Below are positions 1 through 8,481 of a stretch of 64,000 nucleotides of DNA, in pieces. Position 1 is the first letter of the stretch. Each line of letters begins with the position of its first letter. The notes beneath the pieces were generated by a model. That model worked only from the letters and a program-made list of their open reading frames with translations, was not told the DNA's origin and did no database searches. The translations under genes and the position numbers were made by a program. This stretch comes from Euryarchaeota archaeon UBA130 (GTDB taxonomy: Archaea > Thermoplasmatota > Poseidoniia > Poseidoniales > Thalassarchaeaceae), in contig DAVY01000009.1 in NCBI GenBank assembly GCA_002505775.1, forward strand, positions 103,807 to 167,806, in the 5' to 3' direction.

Positions 1-233
1 AGATACCAAAATCCATCGAAGGAGAACTATACCAAGCCTCCCTTCTAACCTTGCTTTCTATGGTGGATAGAATCGACGAGGGATGCACTGAAATGATAAT
101 TGGACACAATCCTAGTTGTGAGATGCTACTGGAATCTATGACTGGTAATCTTGAGATGTTGCCGACCTGCTCAGCCTCACTAATTTCAATGGTAGGGGGA
201 AAATGGATTCTCAATGATATCATTAGACCATAA
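1..233 (+). CDS. SixA-like phosphohistidine phosphatase, C-terminal fragment
   Basis: The reading frame is open from base 3 to the TAA at 231-233, so the gene starts upstream of the window and only about 76 residues are visible. The fragment carries the late histidine-phosphatase signature IIGHNPSCEMLL, where the His is the second catalytic histidine, followed by MTGNLEMLPTCSASLI, which matches the SixA pattern of a tail ending in a small-residue strand. SixA-type enzymes remove phosphate from histidine on signalling proteins. The N-terminal RHG active site is outside the window. An ATG at 51 lies inside the conserved fold and is not a credible start. Family assignment is fairly sure; the substrate is unknown. 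Confidence 0.75.
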   Translation, partial: IPKSIEGELYQASLLTLLSMVDRIDEGCTEMIIGHNPSCEMLLESMTGNLEMLPTCSASLISMVGGKWILNDIIRP

Positions 234-237
234 GAAG

Positions 238-1290
238 TCAACTGCTATTCCATGCAAGAGCATCAGTGAAGAAAGACACCAACCTTCCTTGGTATTCTGG
301 ATTCTCCCAAACTGCATCCACATGACCAGAATCCTCGATCATCCATAGCGTCACGTTCGCATCCGAAGCAAGAGCCCTATCATAGAACATCTGAGAATGA
401 AGGGGGGAAATTCTCCCATCATCTTCGCCATGCGCAAGATACATCGGCCTTTCTCCAGCCTTGGATGCAGCGGTCATTGGTGGCACCTCATTAGGATTAA
501 TCCCGATAATTCTCTCCCCCATTGCAATAGCAGGTGATGCCAGCATCTTTGGATACCCAAGTCTCTCCAGCTCATTCTCAACTAGCAATGGAAAGTCGAT
601 GATCGCACTATCCAACCACATAGCTTGTATCTCGGACTCTCCGAATGCCAACGCTGTTGTAAGTGCTCCAGTAGATATCCCAAGTATGCCGATAGATGAG
701 GAAGGATAGGATTTTTCTTCCAAGAGCCAATCATATGCACCTAATACATCCAGATATTCCTTCTGACCTAGATACATATAGTCAGACACATTTTCACTAG
801 CTCCATGATTTCTGAGGTCAATCATCAGAGTATTAATGCCCCCGTCAGCTAAGTAACTGGCCGTAAGTAGAACTTCTGGTTTGCACTTTCCGTTCAGATA
901 TCCCCCATGTACCAAAATTACAACCGGCGCAGACTCATCTACCTCTGAGTACCACGCTGCAATATTCAAACCATCTCGGCTACTGAAACTGATATTTTCG
1001 TAAGAATCAAACTGCCACGGTGATGCGTCGAAATCCTTCCTAATTGAGATCCGGTTTTCTGAATCCGGCCAAGGCTCGAAGGACTCCCAATCATCATCCA
1101 CAGTCCAATTAGTTGGAGTATTAGACTCCCAAATTCCACATCCATGAGGTGAGGTCAAAGCCTGCATTGCGATTACGTGCCCCAAGCCGAACCAAATAGT
1201 TGGTACGAGGAGCAGGACCACGGCAGTTGAAACGGAGAAAATCTTCTTTCTTCGACTAATCGAGCCCCAATACTCCCTCGCCCCAGCCAT
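238..1290 (-). CDS. Membrane-anchored alpha/beta hydrolase
   Basis: A 350-aa protein with a basic N-terminus followed by one hydrophobic segment (about residues 19-42), so it is probably anchored with the catalytic domain outside the cytoplasm. The hydrolase core is clear: an oxyanion strand VVILVHGGYLNG, the nucleophile elbow GISTG, an acid in HGEDDGRIS, and the catalytic His in DSGHVDAVW. The architecture resembles BAAT/prolyl-oligopeptidase-like serine hydrolases acting on small esters or peptides; the substrate cannot be read from the sequence. Its stop lies 4 bp from the stop of the upstream phosphatase on the other strand, so the two converge. It is divergent from the ABC-F gene, with an 89-bp spacer that must hold both promoters. 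Confidence 0.75.
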   Translation of the reverse strand: MAGAREYWGSISRRKKIFSVSTAVVLLLVPTIWFGLGHVIAMQALTSPHGCGIWESNTPTNWTVDDDWESFEPWPDSENRISIRKDFDASPWQFDSYENISFSSRDGLNIAAWYSEVDESAPVVILVHGGYLNGKCKPEVLLTASYLADGGINTLMIDLRNHGASENVSDYMYLGQKEYLDVLGAYDWLLEEKSYPSSSIGILGISTGALTTALAFGESEIQAMWLDSAIIDFPLLVENELERLGYPKMLASPAIAMGERIIGINPNEVPPMTAASKAGERPMYLAHGEDDGRISPLHSQMFYDRALASDANVTLWMIEDSGHVDAVWENPEYQGRLVSFFTDALAWNSS

Positions 1291-1379
1291 GGTCCCAGAA
1301 CACAGCCATCATTGATGACTATTGCTGTAAATGGTATATCGACCGATGAGCACTTCAACCAAAGTCTACACGGAGCACC

Positions 1380-3026
1380 GTGGCGAGAGAGCTAATCCGT
1401 CTGGAAGACGTGCATAGGGCGTTTGGTCCTCTGACAGTTCTAGAAGGAATCAATCTTAGAATAGATGAGGGAGATAGGATTGGAGTTGTTGGACACAACG
1501 GAGCTGGAAAGACTACACTACTACGTACGATTAGTAATCGAGATCAGGACATGGGCGACATAACGTATGCCGCTGGATTAAGGTTGGCATTCCTGACTCA
1601 AATTCGAGATATAGTGGAGGAAGCAACCCTCGGTGAGGAGCTAAACCGCAGAGGGAGGCAGTTTCAGGAGTTAGAGGACGAGATCTCCAAGATAGAGGGG
1701 ATGATGGCAGACCCCGGATTCTATGATGGTGAATGGCAAAGTGCAATGGATAGGTATCAGGAGCTCCAGAGTCTGATGGCAAGATCCGGAGGAGGGGATG
1801 TAGCCGGACATGCACAAGAAATTCTGAAGGCACTTGATTTAGCTCATCATTCGATAGATATCCCCCTCTCATCATTATCTGGAGGAGAGAGGGCAAAGGT
1901 GGCATTAGCCAGACAGTTGGTAGGGCTCAGAGAAATAGACGTATTTTTCCTAGACGAACCGACAAATCATTTAGATTTCCAGACATTGGATTGGTTGGAA
2001 AGGTTTCTGAATACATTCGAAGGAGCTCTATTGATAGTCAGCCATGATAGATACTTCCTTGACCGAGTATGCAACAACATAGTAGAGGTTCAAGATGCTC
2101 ATCTAAAGGGATACAGTGGTAACTACACCTCCTTCTTGCATCAGAAGGAACTATTTCTACAGACATTACAAGATAGGATTGAGAAGACACAGAAAGAAGT
2201 CAAGAGGCTACTTGGAGCAATGCAGTCCATGAAAAGGGCCAATAAATACGACAAGTCAGTATCTCAGAAGCATGTCATGATTTCAAGGGCCCAAAGGGAA
2301 TTAAAATGGCTCAAGACACTCAAGCCACGTCAGAGGCAGTCTCTAAAATTTAACTTAAAATCAATAGAGAAGAGCAGTCTGGAGGTATTGGATTTTCATA
2401 ATGCTAAATTCTCGTTTCAAGATTTGAATAGGCCGATTATAAATGGCCTTGAAGTCGGCATAAGAAGAGGTCAGAAAATCGGCATAGTAGGGCCAAATGG
2501 TGCTGGAAAGACTACTCTTCTGAGATTAATTACAGGAGAAATTCAACTTGACTCCGGTTCGATTGACATCAGGCCCGGTGTCCAAATTGGTTATTTCCAT
2601 CAAGATCACAGATCACTGGATTTCAAATTAAATCCAGTTGAACAGGTTAAAGCCCTAAGGCCAAGAATGGATTATGGAGAAATTCGGGCACTTCTTGGAC
2701 GGTTTCAATTCACCAAAGATATGGTTAAGGTTCCATTGGGAAAACTTAGTGGAGGAGAGAGAGCAAGGATAGCACTCTTAGAACTCTTATTGGGAGAAAA
2801 CAACATGCTCCTCTTGGACGAGCCGACAAATCATCTCGATACAGATGCAAAGGAAGCATTGGAAGAGACCCTCCAGGATTATGAAGGAGCTATAATAACA
2901 GTCAGTCATGATAGATATTTCCTAGACAAAATTTGCGATACAATTTGGGAGTTACCAGGAGACGGGAGTCTATGGGTATGGCCGGGCAATTACTCAGACT
3001 ATATCCAAAGAAAGAGCCAGCAATAA
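1380..3026 (+). CDS. ABC-F family ATPase (Uup/EttA-like)
   Basis: A 548-aa soluble protein with two ABC ATPase domains and no membrane segments, which defines ABC-F. The first domain has Walker A GHNGAGKTT, signature LSGGERAKVALARQL and Walker B VFFLDEPTNHLD; the second repeats these as GPNGAGKTT, LSGGERARIALLELL and LLLDEPTNHLD. The linker (about residues 255-330) is charged and helical, as in the P-site tRNA interaction motif. ABC-F proteins bind the ribosomal E site and relieve stalls or confer antibiotic protection; which of these applies cannot be told. It starts with GTG at 1380 because no in-frame ATG precedes MARELIRLEDV, where the first ABC strand begins. Length is normal for the family. 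Confidence 0.9.
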   Translation: MARELIRLEDVHRAFGPLTVLEGINLRIDEGDRIGVVGHNGAGKTTLLRTISNRDQDMGDITYAAGLRLAFLTQIRDIVEEATLGEELNRRGRQFQELEDEISKIEGMMADPGFYDGEWQSAMDRYQELQSLMARSGGGDVAGHAQEILKALDLAHHSIDIPLSSLSGGERAKVALARQLVGLREIDVFFLDEPTNHLDFQTLDWLERFLNTFEGALLIVSHDRYFLDRVCNNIVEVQDAHLKGYSGNYTSFLHQKELFLQTLQDRIEKTQKEVKRLLGAMQSMKRANKYDKSVSQKHVMISRAQRELKWLKTLKPRQRQSLKFNLKSIEKSSLEVLDFHNAKFSFQDLNRPIINGLEVGIRRGQKIGIVGPNGAGKTTLLRLITGEIQLDSGSIDIRPGVQIGYFHQDHRSLDFKLNPVEQVKALRPRMDYGEIRALLGRFQFTKDMVKVPLGKLSGGERARIALLELLLGENNMLLLDEPTNHLDTDAKEALEETLQDYEGAIITVSHDRYFLDKICDTIWELPGDGSLWVWPGNYSDYIQRKSQQ

Positions 3027-3132
3027 ACAGAATCCCGCTGTGTCATTCAGGCTCATCTTCCCACATTTACTCTATTCTATAACTGCCTATACTAAATAGA
3101 GTACCTACGGGGGGCCTTTTGTAGGGTTCTCA

Positions 3133-4470
3133 GTGGTTCGATTCTCAGACTTAGGAATCAAGCCAAGCTTGGTCGAATCGCTTTCTAATGAGGGCATCAT
3201 AGAACCCTTCGAAGTCCAAATTGAAGCCATACCAAGTGCGCTAGAAGGCAGAGACATATGTTGTAGGGCCCCAACTGGCTCAGGTAAGACCCTAGCTTTT
3301 GGCCTTCCTCTGATCTCAATGGCAAAACCGGCAGCATCTAAACGCCCCACTGCTCTGATATTAACTCCAACTAGGGAGCTAGCAGAACAGATAAGGAACG
3401 TTCTGGATCCGTTGGCTTGGAGCTATTCTAAATTGAAAGTTCTCTCGATTTATGGAGGATCACCATACGGGAGGCAGATCAGGGCCCTAGAAAAGGGAGT
3501 AGAGATTATAGTGGCATGTCCAGGAAGACTTCTGGACCTAATTGAGAGAGGAGCTCTGGCATTAGATGAAATCGATATTTTAGTTCTAGATGAAGCTGAT
3601 AGGATGGCAGACATGGGATTCATGGAGCCAGTATGCAAGATTATTAACAAGTGTGCGAGTAATCCTCAGATGATTCTTTTCAGTGCGACACTAGATCGAG
3701 ACGTCTCTAGACTAGTGAGGACGTACCAAAATGATCCTGTGAAGATTGAGGTAGGCCCTGAGGAAGTCAGTATGGAGACTATGGACCATAAGTTCTGGAA
3801 TATCAAGCCACATAAAAAGACTGAGATAGCGGTGAAATCAGTCAGAAGATCGGGTAGGAGCATCATCTTCTGCAGAACCAGGGCTGGAGTAGATAGGCTT
3901 AGTGAGGAAATGAAGCTAGAAAGTGTACCCATCTCGTCCTTGCATGGGGGCTTGAATCAGAAACAAAGAGATCGAGCCATGAACAAATTCAGTAGTGGAA
4001 GGAGTATGGTTCTCATCGCTACAGACGTGGCGGCACGGGGAATTGATGTTGATGGCATTAATTGTGTGATTCATTATGATCCTCCTGATGATGGAAAGGT
4101 GTACAAGCATAGAAGTGGCAGAACTGCTAGGGCTGGAAATAGTGGTACAGTAATATCATTTGTAAGGAAAAATGAACAGAGGACCTACAATAGAATTCAG
4201 AGAGAGGTGGGGATAAGGAAAAGATTCACCGACCCTAATCCCGAGGGACTCAAGAAAAATAAATTCGATCTAGTTCCCTCTAGAGAAGGAGAGAATGGCA
4301 GGGGTCAGAAGGCCAGAAAACCGAGGTCCAGAAGGGGACGCTCCAGAAATTCTAGAAGAGTCAGGGATAGAAAATCATCGGATACCGAGAAAAATAAGCC
4401 TCACCGAAACAAGAAGAAACGAAGACGGGGAAGAGGGCCAAAGAAGCGTAAGGCAGATGCCAGACCGTAG
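3133..4470 (+). CDS. DEAD-box RNA helicase with basic C-terminal tail
   Basis: A 445-aa ATP-dependent RNA helicase. It has the Q motif around IIEPFEVQIEAIPSAL, Walker A APTGSGKT, motif Ia PTRELAEQ, motif II DEAD within LVLDEADRMADMGF, motif III SAT, and motif VI HRSGRTARAG. The last 80 or so residues are a lysine/arginine-rich tail (RSRRGRSRNSRR and similar), typical of RNA chaperone helicases such as RhlE or cold-shock DEAD proteins that assist ribosome assembly or mRNA unwinding. The start is a GTG at 3133 (MVRFSDLGIK). It follows the ABC-F gene by 106 bp in the same direction; both are translation-related and could share control. Family certain, specific role inferred. Confidence 0.92.
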   Translation: MVRFSDLGIKPSLVESLSNEGIIEPFEVQIEAIPSALEGRDICCRAPTGSGKTLAFGLPLISMAKPAASKRPTALILTPTRELAEQIRNVLDPLAWSYSKLKVLSIYGGSPYGRQIRALEKGVEIIVACPGRLLDLIERGALALDEIDILVLDEADRMADMGFMEPVCKIINKCASNPQMILFSATLDRDVSRLVRTYQNDPVKIEVGPEEVSMETMDHKFWNIKPHKKTEIAVKSVRRSGRSIIFCRTRAGVDRLSEEMKLESVPISSLHGGLNQKQRDRAMNKFSSGRSMVLIATDVAARGIDVDGINCVIHYDPPDDGKVYKHRSGRTARAGNSGTVISFVRKNEQRTYNRIQREVGIRKRFTDPNPEGLKKNKFDLVPSREGENGRGQKARKPRSRRGRSRNSRRVRDRKSSDTEKNKPHRNKKKRRRGRGPKKRKADARP

Positions 4471-4517
4471 AAATTAACCGAGTCGCTAAATTACCAGCTT
4501 CTTCTCTCATCTAACAG

Positions 4518-4592
4518 GCGGACATGGTCTAGTGGTTATGACAGCAGGTTCCCAACCTGCTAACCCGGGTTCAACTCCCGGTGTTCGCACCA
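4518..4592 (+). tRNA. tRNA-Gly (anticodon CCC)
   Basis: A complete cloverleaf is visible. The acceptor stem pairs 4518-4524 with 4582-4588 with one G-T wobble, then discriminator A 4589 and an encoded CCA 4590-4592. The D arm is GTC/GAC around TAGTGGTTAT. The anticodon arm is GCAGG-TTCCCAA-CCTGC, giving CCC. The T arm is CCGGG-TTCAACT-CCCGG. No intron. Its 3' 22 nt are also the antisense of the C-terminal codons of the SemiSWEET gene on the minus strand. Confidence 0.96.
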
Positions 4593-4867
4593 TTTTGAGC
4601 TTCAATCATCCTTAGCCTTATCACGCCAAAGATTAACGATAGAATGCAGACAAGTGCAGCCAAATTCGCTACAATTATTGAAAATGACCTAATCAGTATT
4701 CCATAAATTAGCCAGAGTATAAGTGCAGTAGAGACAAGAAAGAATGTTGGGAGGGAAATCCCCTCATGCAAACCCTCTATCCAGACTTCCTTAATCTGGG
4801 GGATCCAAGCAATTACTCCCAGCGTACCAGCAATCAAACCAATTATCTCTATGAAAGCGCCTTGCAT
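4571..4867 (-). CDS. SemiSWEET-like PQ-loop transporter
   Basis: A 98-aa protein with three hydrophobic segments (about residues 6-24, 38-60 and 65-88). The first carries GVIAWIPQIKEVW, the PQ-loop motif of SemiSWEET sugar carriers, which work as dimers of three-helix units to move small sugars across the membrane. Length is that expected for the family. The start codon lies 9 bp after the stop of the 3-hydroxyacyl-CoA dehydrogenase gene, so it is probably the last gene of that operon. Its last eight or so codons run antisense through the T arm and acceptor end of tRNA-Gly(CCC), which is unusual. Confidence 0.82.
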   Translation of the reverse strand: MQGAFIEIIGLIAGTLGVIAWIPQIKEVWIEGLHEGISLPTFFLVSTALILWLIYGILIRSFSIIVANLAALVCILSLIFGVIRLRMIEAQNGANTGS

Positions 4868-4876
4868 GAATACCGC

Positions 4877-5800
4877 TCACAAATCATCTCTTTCCGACTT
4901 TCCCTCATTTGTCCAGACGTATATCCCTCTGCCCGTCTTTCTGCCTAAGTCCCCTGAATCTACGAGCTTGTCCAGTAGAGGATGAGGAAGGTATGATGGG
5001 TCCTCAAATGACTCTGCCAAGTTCCTCAATATGTCCCTTCTGACGTCCAGCCCAACCAAATCCGAAAGCTCAAGCGGGCCCATTGGATGCCTGTATCCGA
5101 GCTTCATCGCAGTGTCGATATCACTAGCACTGGCTACGCCTTCTGCAAGCATCCTAATTGCCTCATTACCAAGGACCACCCCTAGTCGGCTAGTAGCAAA
5201 ACCAGGGATATCTCCAACAATTATCGTAGTCTTCCCCATTGCCTCTCCGATTTCTTTGGCCTTCTCCAGAGTCTCTCCGGACACTAGATCGTGTTCAATA
5301 ATTTCTAAGAGCTCCATGAGAGGAACTGGATTGAAGAAGTGCATCCCCACAACTCTCTCAGGACATTTGGTGGCAGAAGCGATTTCAGAAATTCTAAGAC
5401 CGGATGTATTTGTAGCCAGGATTGCATCTTCTGGAGCGTATCTTTCAATTTGGGCAAAAATACTCCTCTTTAGATCAATCTTTTCAGGGACAGCCTCGAT
5501 TACTAAATCAACACCCTCAAGTGCGTCTTCCAGGTTCTCTAATCTGTGCAAGTTTTTTGACCAGGACTTTACCTCGTCTTCCGAATTTTTCCCCCTTGAA
5601 ATCCCCTTCATCCAGAACTCATTAATCGTTGAGAAACCCCTGTCCAAAGAATCACTGAATGCGTCATAAAGTTTGGTCTCCCATCCTGTCTGAGCGCAAA
5701 CTTGTGCAATTCCAGAGCCCATAGTTCCGGCGCCAATAACAGCAACTTTGCGTACGTCCACGTTGCTTGGAGGAGCACCCATGAAATAAGGCGTACTCAA
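4877..5800 (-). CDS. 3-hydroxyacyl-CoA dehydrogenase
   Basis: A 307-aa NAD-dependent dehydrogenase of the FadB-C/Hbd type that oxidises 3-hydroxyacyl-CoA to 3-ketoacyl-CoA in beta-oxidation. The Rossmann motif VAVIGAGTMGSGIAQ is at about residues 18-32, and the catalytic region VVGMHFFNPVPLMELLEI (active-site His with the NPVP turn) follows. The C-terminal dimerisation domain has GYRHPMGPLELSDLVGLD. Length is that of the stand-alone enzyme, with no fused hydratase; a separate enoyl-CoA hydratase is three genes upstream. Its start overlaps the end of the 190-aa gene by 4 bp, so the two are translationally coupled. In this context it probably oxidises an intermediate made by the di-iron oxygenase and hydratase. 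Confidence 0.93.
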   Translation of the reverse strand: MSTPYFMGAPPSNVDVRKVAVIGAGTMGSGIAQVCAQTGWETKLYDAFSDSLDRGFSTINEFWMKGISRGKNSEDEVKSWSKNLHRLENLEDALEGVDLVIEAVPEKIDLKRSIFAQIERYAPEDAILATNTSGLRISEIASATKCPERVVGMHFFNPVPLMELLEIIEHDLVSGETLEKAKEIGEAMGKTTIIVGDIPGFATSRLGVVLGNEAIRMLAEGVASASDIDTAMKLGYRHPMGPLELSDLVGLDVRRDILRNLAESFEDPSYLPHPLLDKLVDSGDLGRKTGRGIYVWTNEGKSERDDL

Positions 5801-6369
5801 GCTTCCCGCCCATATGCGGCGAGTGCCGACTGAAACAGCCTCTGCCGAGGAACATCATGCTCTAGGAAGCATGTGAATGGGGCAACGTCCTTCAGAAGCT
5901 CGATTGCAGAAACATAAGCGCCGTAAATGAATGGATCGGCCTGCTCTATCGACGGTATCATTATTCCCAGCTTTTCCAATCCCTTTCGGGTATCCTCATC
6001 CCATATTGAGTATGTATGATGAGTGAAGTGTAGGTAAGCTGACAATCGGTATATGTCGGATTTTGCATTATCAGTCAGACTTTCAATCAGTAGTGTGTCA
6101 GGATATCTGATGGCGTAAAGAGAGAGCATAACCTCTCTTTGGGTCTCTTCCCTCCACATCCTCTTTGGAAGCCCCATCCATTCATCGATTTGATCAAGCA
6201 TCTCAGCGGTGTAAGGCCTCTTGACAGTGTAGAGGAGATTCTCGTAGGTTTCTGAATCCTGATTTTCAGAGTGGTGGTGTTCATGGAAGTAATCAGTAAG
6301 GTGCTCAAAAAAGTGAGCACATTTGTCCTTGTCGAAAACTGATAATGAATGAAACTGCAAAGATATCAC
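5797..6369 (-). CDS. Uncharacterised 190-aa protein in the di-iron oxygenase operon
   Basis: I do not recognise this 190-aa protein. It has no signal peptide or membrane segment and looks mostly helical. Its N-terminal third is unusually rich in His, Asp and Glu (HFFEHLTDYFHEHHHSEN), and a second cluster LHFTHHTYSIWDED lies in the middle; these could be metal ligands, but the ExxH pairs of PaaC or BoxB are not evident. It starts directly at the stop of the oxygenase gene and overlaps the dehydrogenase by 4 bp, so it is co-translated with both. Context suggests an accessory or assembly subunit of the oxygenase. Function is inference only. Confidence 0.7.
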   Translation of the reverse strand: MISLQFHSLSVFDKDKCAHFFEHLTDYFHEHHHSENQDSETYENLLYTVKRPYTAEMLDQIDEWMGLPKRMWREETQREVMLSLYAIRYPDTLLIESLTDNAKSDIYRLSAYLHFTHHTYSIWDEDTRKGLEKLGIMIPSIEQADPFIYGAYVSAIELLKDVAPFTCFLEHDVPRQRLFQSALAAYGREA

Positions 6370-7509
6370 CTATCCTTTCCACTCACGGTATTGAATCCAC
6401 TCTTGCTTCATGTATTCGTTCACTAACCTATCCTCGTCTTCATCGGTCGGTAAAACACTGGAAAGATACTCCTCGTACTCATCATCTGTTCCTTCGAATA
6501 AATCCCCATGAACAGTGTAATTCGTGCCTGCATACTTACCTATGCCCCTCTTGAATCTGTCAGAGGGTATGTAGAGCTCAGGCTCGCCCTCTTTTCTGGA
6601 CTTGCTTATCCTCACCATTTCCTTTCTTAGCTCTTCGAAGTATAGCTCTCTGCTGGCCTCATTAAGGTGCTCTCTATCTGCATCAACATCCGATTCTCTC
6701 TCGTCGTATCTCCCCTTGATTCCGTAAACATATGCCCATTGAGCACTAGTTGAATCGTCAGTGCCAAAGAGATCTAAACCAGTGCTTACCCACTTGTTGA
6801 TGTATTTTTGCAGAAGTGCTATGGGAATCACTCCCTGTTTGACAATCCTCCTGAGCCCATTAGCTCCGGTCCCCAGGTGAAATGACTCTTCCTTCAGCAT
6901 CGGTCCCATACTAGCGGCCAATGGTTTGAATGAAGAGGTACTAAGCATCTTAAGCTGATACTTCCCATCTCTATCAATGAAGTGTGTAAAGCAGAAGAAA
7001 TCCAGCCAGTGGTCGATGGGCTCATTGAAAGACCCAAGAATTCTAGTCCCCTCTTGCGCATTTCTCTCCAGCAACTTCGATGCCTCTCTAACGCCTTGCT
7101 CACCGAAGAAAGTACACAGAAGATACGCCATCTGCCAGCCATGACGCTGTTCTTCACACATGATCCTGAGAGCAGATTTTCTGTCATATTCCGTGGGGGC
7201 AGAAGCCAGTAGGTGGTTCTGTTGCTCCACACTAGCGAACTCAGTATCGCCCTGCACGCTTACCATGTTAATTATCGCATCCATGATGTTCTGTTGTGGA
7301 ATTTGCATTCTTCGATTCCACTTTGGCATCCCTTGGAAGTCTCCAAACTCAATCTCATTTCCTGCCGTATCCCAGTCAAACTTGATGTCGAACCTGTAAT
7401 CTCCTAGCCATGACGGATCGAAACCTATTCTGGTCTGCCATTCACTGAAGTCGTTAATCCAAGATTCGAAGTTCTGACTGTAACTCTCTACTATCTCAGT
7501 ATCTGCCAT
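6370..7509 (-). CDS. BoxB/PaaA-type di-iron aromatic acyl-CoA oxygenase
   Basis: A 379-aa protein of the ferritin-like di-iron monooxygenase family that epoxidises aromatic rings of CoA thioesters (BoxB acts on benzoyl-CoA, PaaA on phenylacetyl-CoA). Candidate iron ligands are E95 in FASVEQQ, E120 and H123 in CEEQRHGWQMAYLL, an acid in FIDRDGKYQL (about 179-181), and E208 and H211 in LKEESFHLGTG. The region ERNAQEGTRILGSFNEP followed by DWL/HWLDFF and FTHFIDRDGKYQL matches my memory of BoxB more closely than PaaA. It is shorter than typical BoxB (about 470 aa). Adjacent hydratase and dehydrogenase genes supply the next steps. No BoxA-type reductase or ligase is in the operon, so the electron donor and exact substrate are unknown. 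Confidence 0.82.
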   Translation of the reverse strand: MADTEIVESYSQNFESWINDFSEWQTRIGFDPSWLGDYRFDIKFDWDTAGNEIEFGDFQGMPKWNRRMQIPQQNIMDAIINMVSVQGDTEFASVEQQNHLLASAPTEYDRKSALRIMCEEQRHGWQMAYLLCTFFGEQGVREASKLLERNAQEGTRILGSFNEPIDHWLDFFCFTHFIDRDGKYQLKMLSTSSFKPLAASMGPMLKEESFHLGTGANGLRRIVKQGVIPIALLQKYINKWVSTGLDLFGTDDSTSAQWAYVYGIKGRYDERESDVDADREHLNEASRELYFEELRKEMVRISKSRKEGEPELYIPSDRFKRGIGKYAGTNYTVHGDLFEGTDDEYEEYLSSVLPTDEDEDRLVNEYMKQEWIQYREWKG

Positions 7510-7569
7510 GCCCTGCGCTGGAATAACAGGTATATCAAACGACGTATCAGAAAATCCGCCAAAACGAAA

Positions 7570-8463
7570 CTAGTTTCCTTCGAATCTGGGAGTTTTCGTC
7601 TCCACATACGCCTTAATCCCCTCTTTGGCATCTTTAGACTGGAACAGATCTGATTGCAGTTCCCTTTCTAGGGCGAGATGATATTCAAGGGGGATTTCTA
7701 GCCCACTTTGTACGCTCCTCTTGATATTGCCTATGGCCTTAGCAGCCGCGAATGGCAGTGTAAATCGACCGGAATAATCCAAAACATCCTGACGGAACTC
7801 TTCCAAACTCATAGAGTCATATATATCGTGCACAAGATCCATCTCGCGTGACTCCTCAAATGAGAACTTCCTGCCAGTCACCATTATTTCCATTGCCTTA
7901 GCTTTCCCCACGAGCCTGGACAAGCGCGCAGTTCCACCTGTTCCGGCAAGAACACCGAGTGCTACTTCTGGGAGGCCTACCTGGAAATTACCCTTTCTGG
8001 CCACTCTAATGTCAGCCGCCATAGCGATTTCCAGTCCGCCTCCTACTGTGTGCCCGTTCAATGCCGCGATTACTAGTTTGGGAGTCTGTTCCAAGCGTGA
8101 CAGGGTTTCGTTGGCATGCAGGCAGAAGAAGTACTTGTATCTTGGAGAAAGCTTATTCAGATACTTGATGCTAGCGCCTGCAGAGAAAAACTTCTCTCCA
8201 TGACCAGTGATTAGGATCACTGAAACGCTGTCATCAAACCTTGCACTCAATATCGCATCATCAATATCGTGCCACATCTCTCGGGTATACGTATTCACTG
8301 ATGTTTTTCCCTCGGTCAAGGGCTCACCTGCTGAGTCTGAGCACAGCTCTATGATTGCTATTCCGTTCTCGGTTACTCCGTAGTTGACTAGATTGTTCTT
8401 CATTGGCTTTAGCTCGGGCCATGACGTCATGCCCAACCCACCGGGGATGGCCATATCAATCAA
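7570..8463 (-). CDS. Enoyl-CoA hydratase/isomerase family protein
   Basis: A 297-aa crotonase-fold enzyme. The oxyanion-hole segments are present: FFSAGASIKYL and HTVGGGLEIAMAADIRVA, and both residues equivalent to the two catalytic glutamates of enoyl-CoA hydratase are retained (E in GGGLE and E in GLPEVALGVLAGTGG). That predicts hydration of a trans-2-enoyl-CoA. An N-terminal extension of about 25 residues precedes the domain; an ATG at 8397 (MKNNLVNYG) could be the real start. It sits 60 bp upstream of the di-iron oxygenase gene and 18 bp after the FAD oxidoreductase gene. In an aromatic pathway it could also act as a ring-hydrolysing or isomerising crotonase; this cannot be resolved from sequence. 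Confidence 0.9.
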   Translation of the reverse strand: MIDMAIPGGLGMTSWPELKPMKNNLVNYGVTENGIAIIELCSDSAGEPLTEGKTSVNTYTREMWHDIDDAILSARFDDSVSVILITGHGEKFFSAGASIKYLNKLSPRYKYFFCLHANETLSRLEQTPKLVIAALNGHTVGGGLEIAMAADIRVARKGNFQVGLPEVALGVLAGTGGTARLSRLVGKAKAMEIMVTGRKFSFEESREMDLVHDIYDSMSLEEFRQDVLDYSGRFTLPFAAAKAIGNIKRSVQSGLEIPLEYHLALERELQSDLFQSKDAKEGIKAYVETKTPRFEGN

Positions 8464-8481
8464 ACGGACGAGGCCACAGTA

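Noticed and set aside
5031..5669. 212-aa plus-strand ORF
   Set aside because: Serine-rich shadow of the 3-hydroxyacyl-CoA dehydrogenase gene, which has all its catalytic motifs on the other strand.
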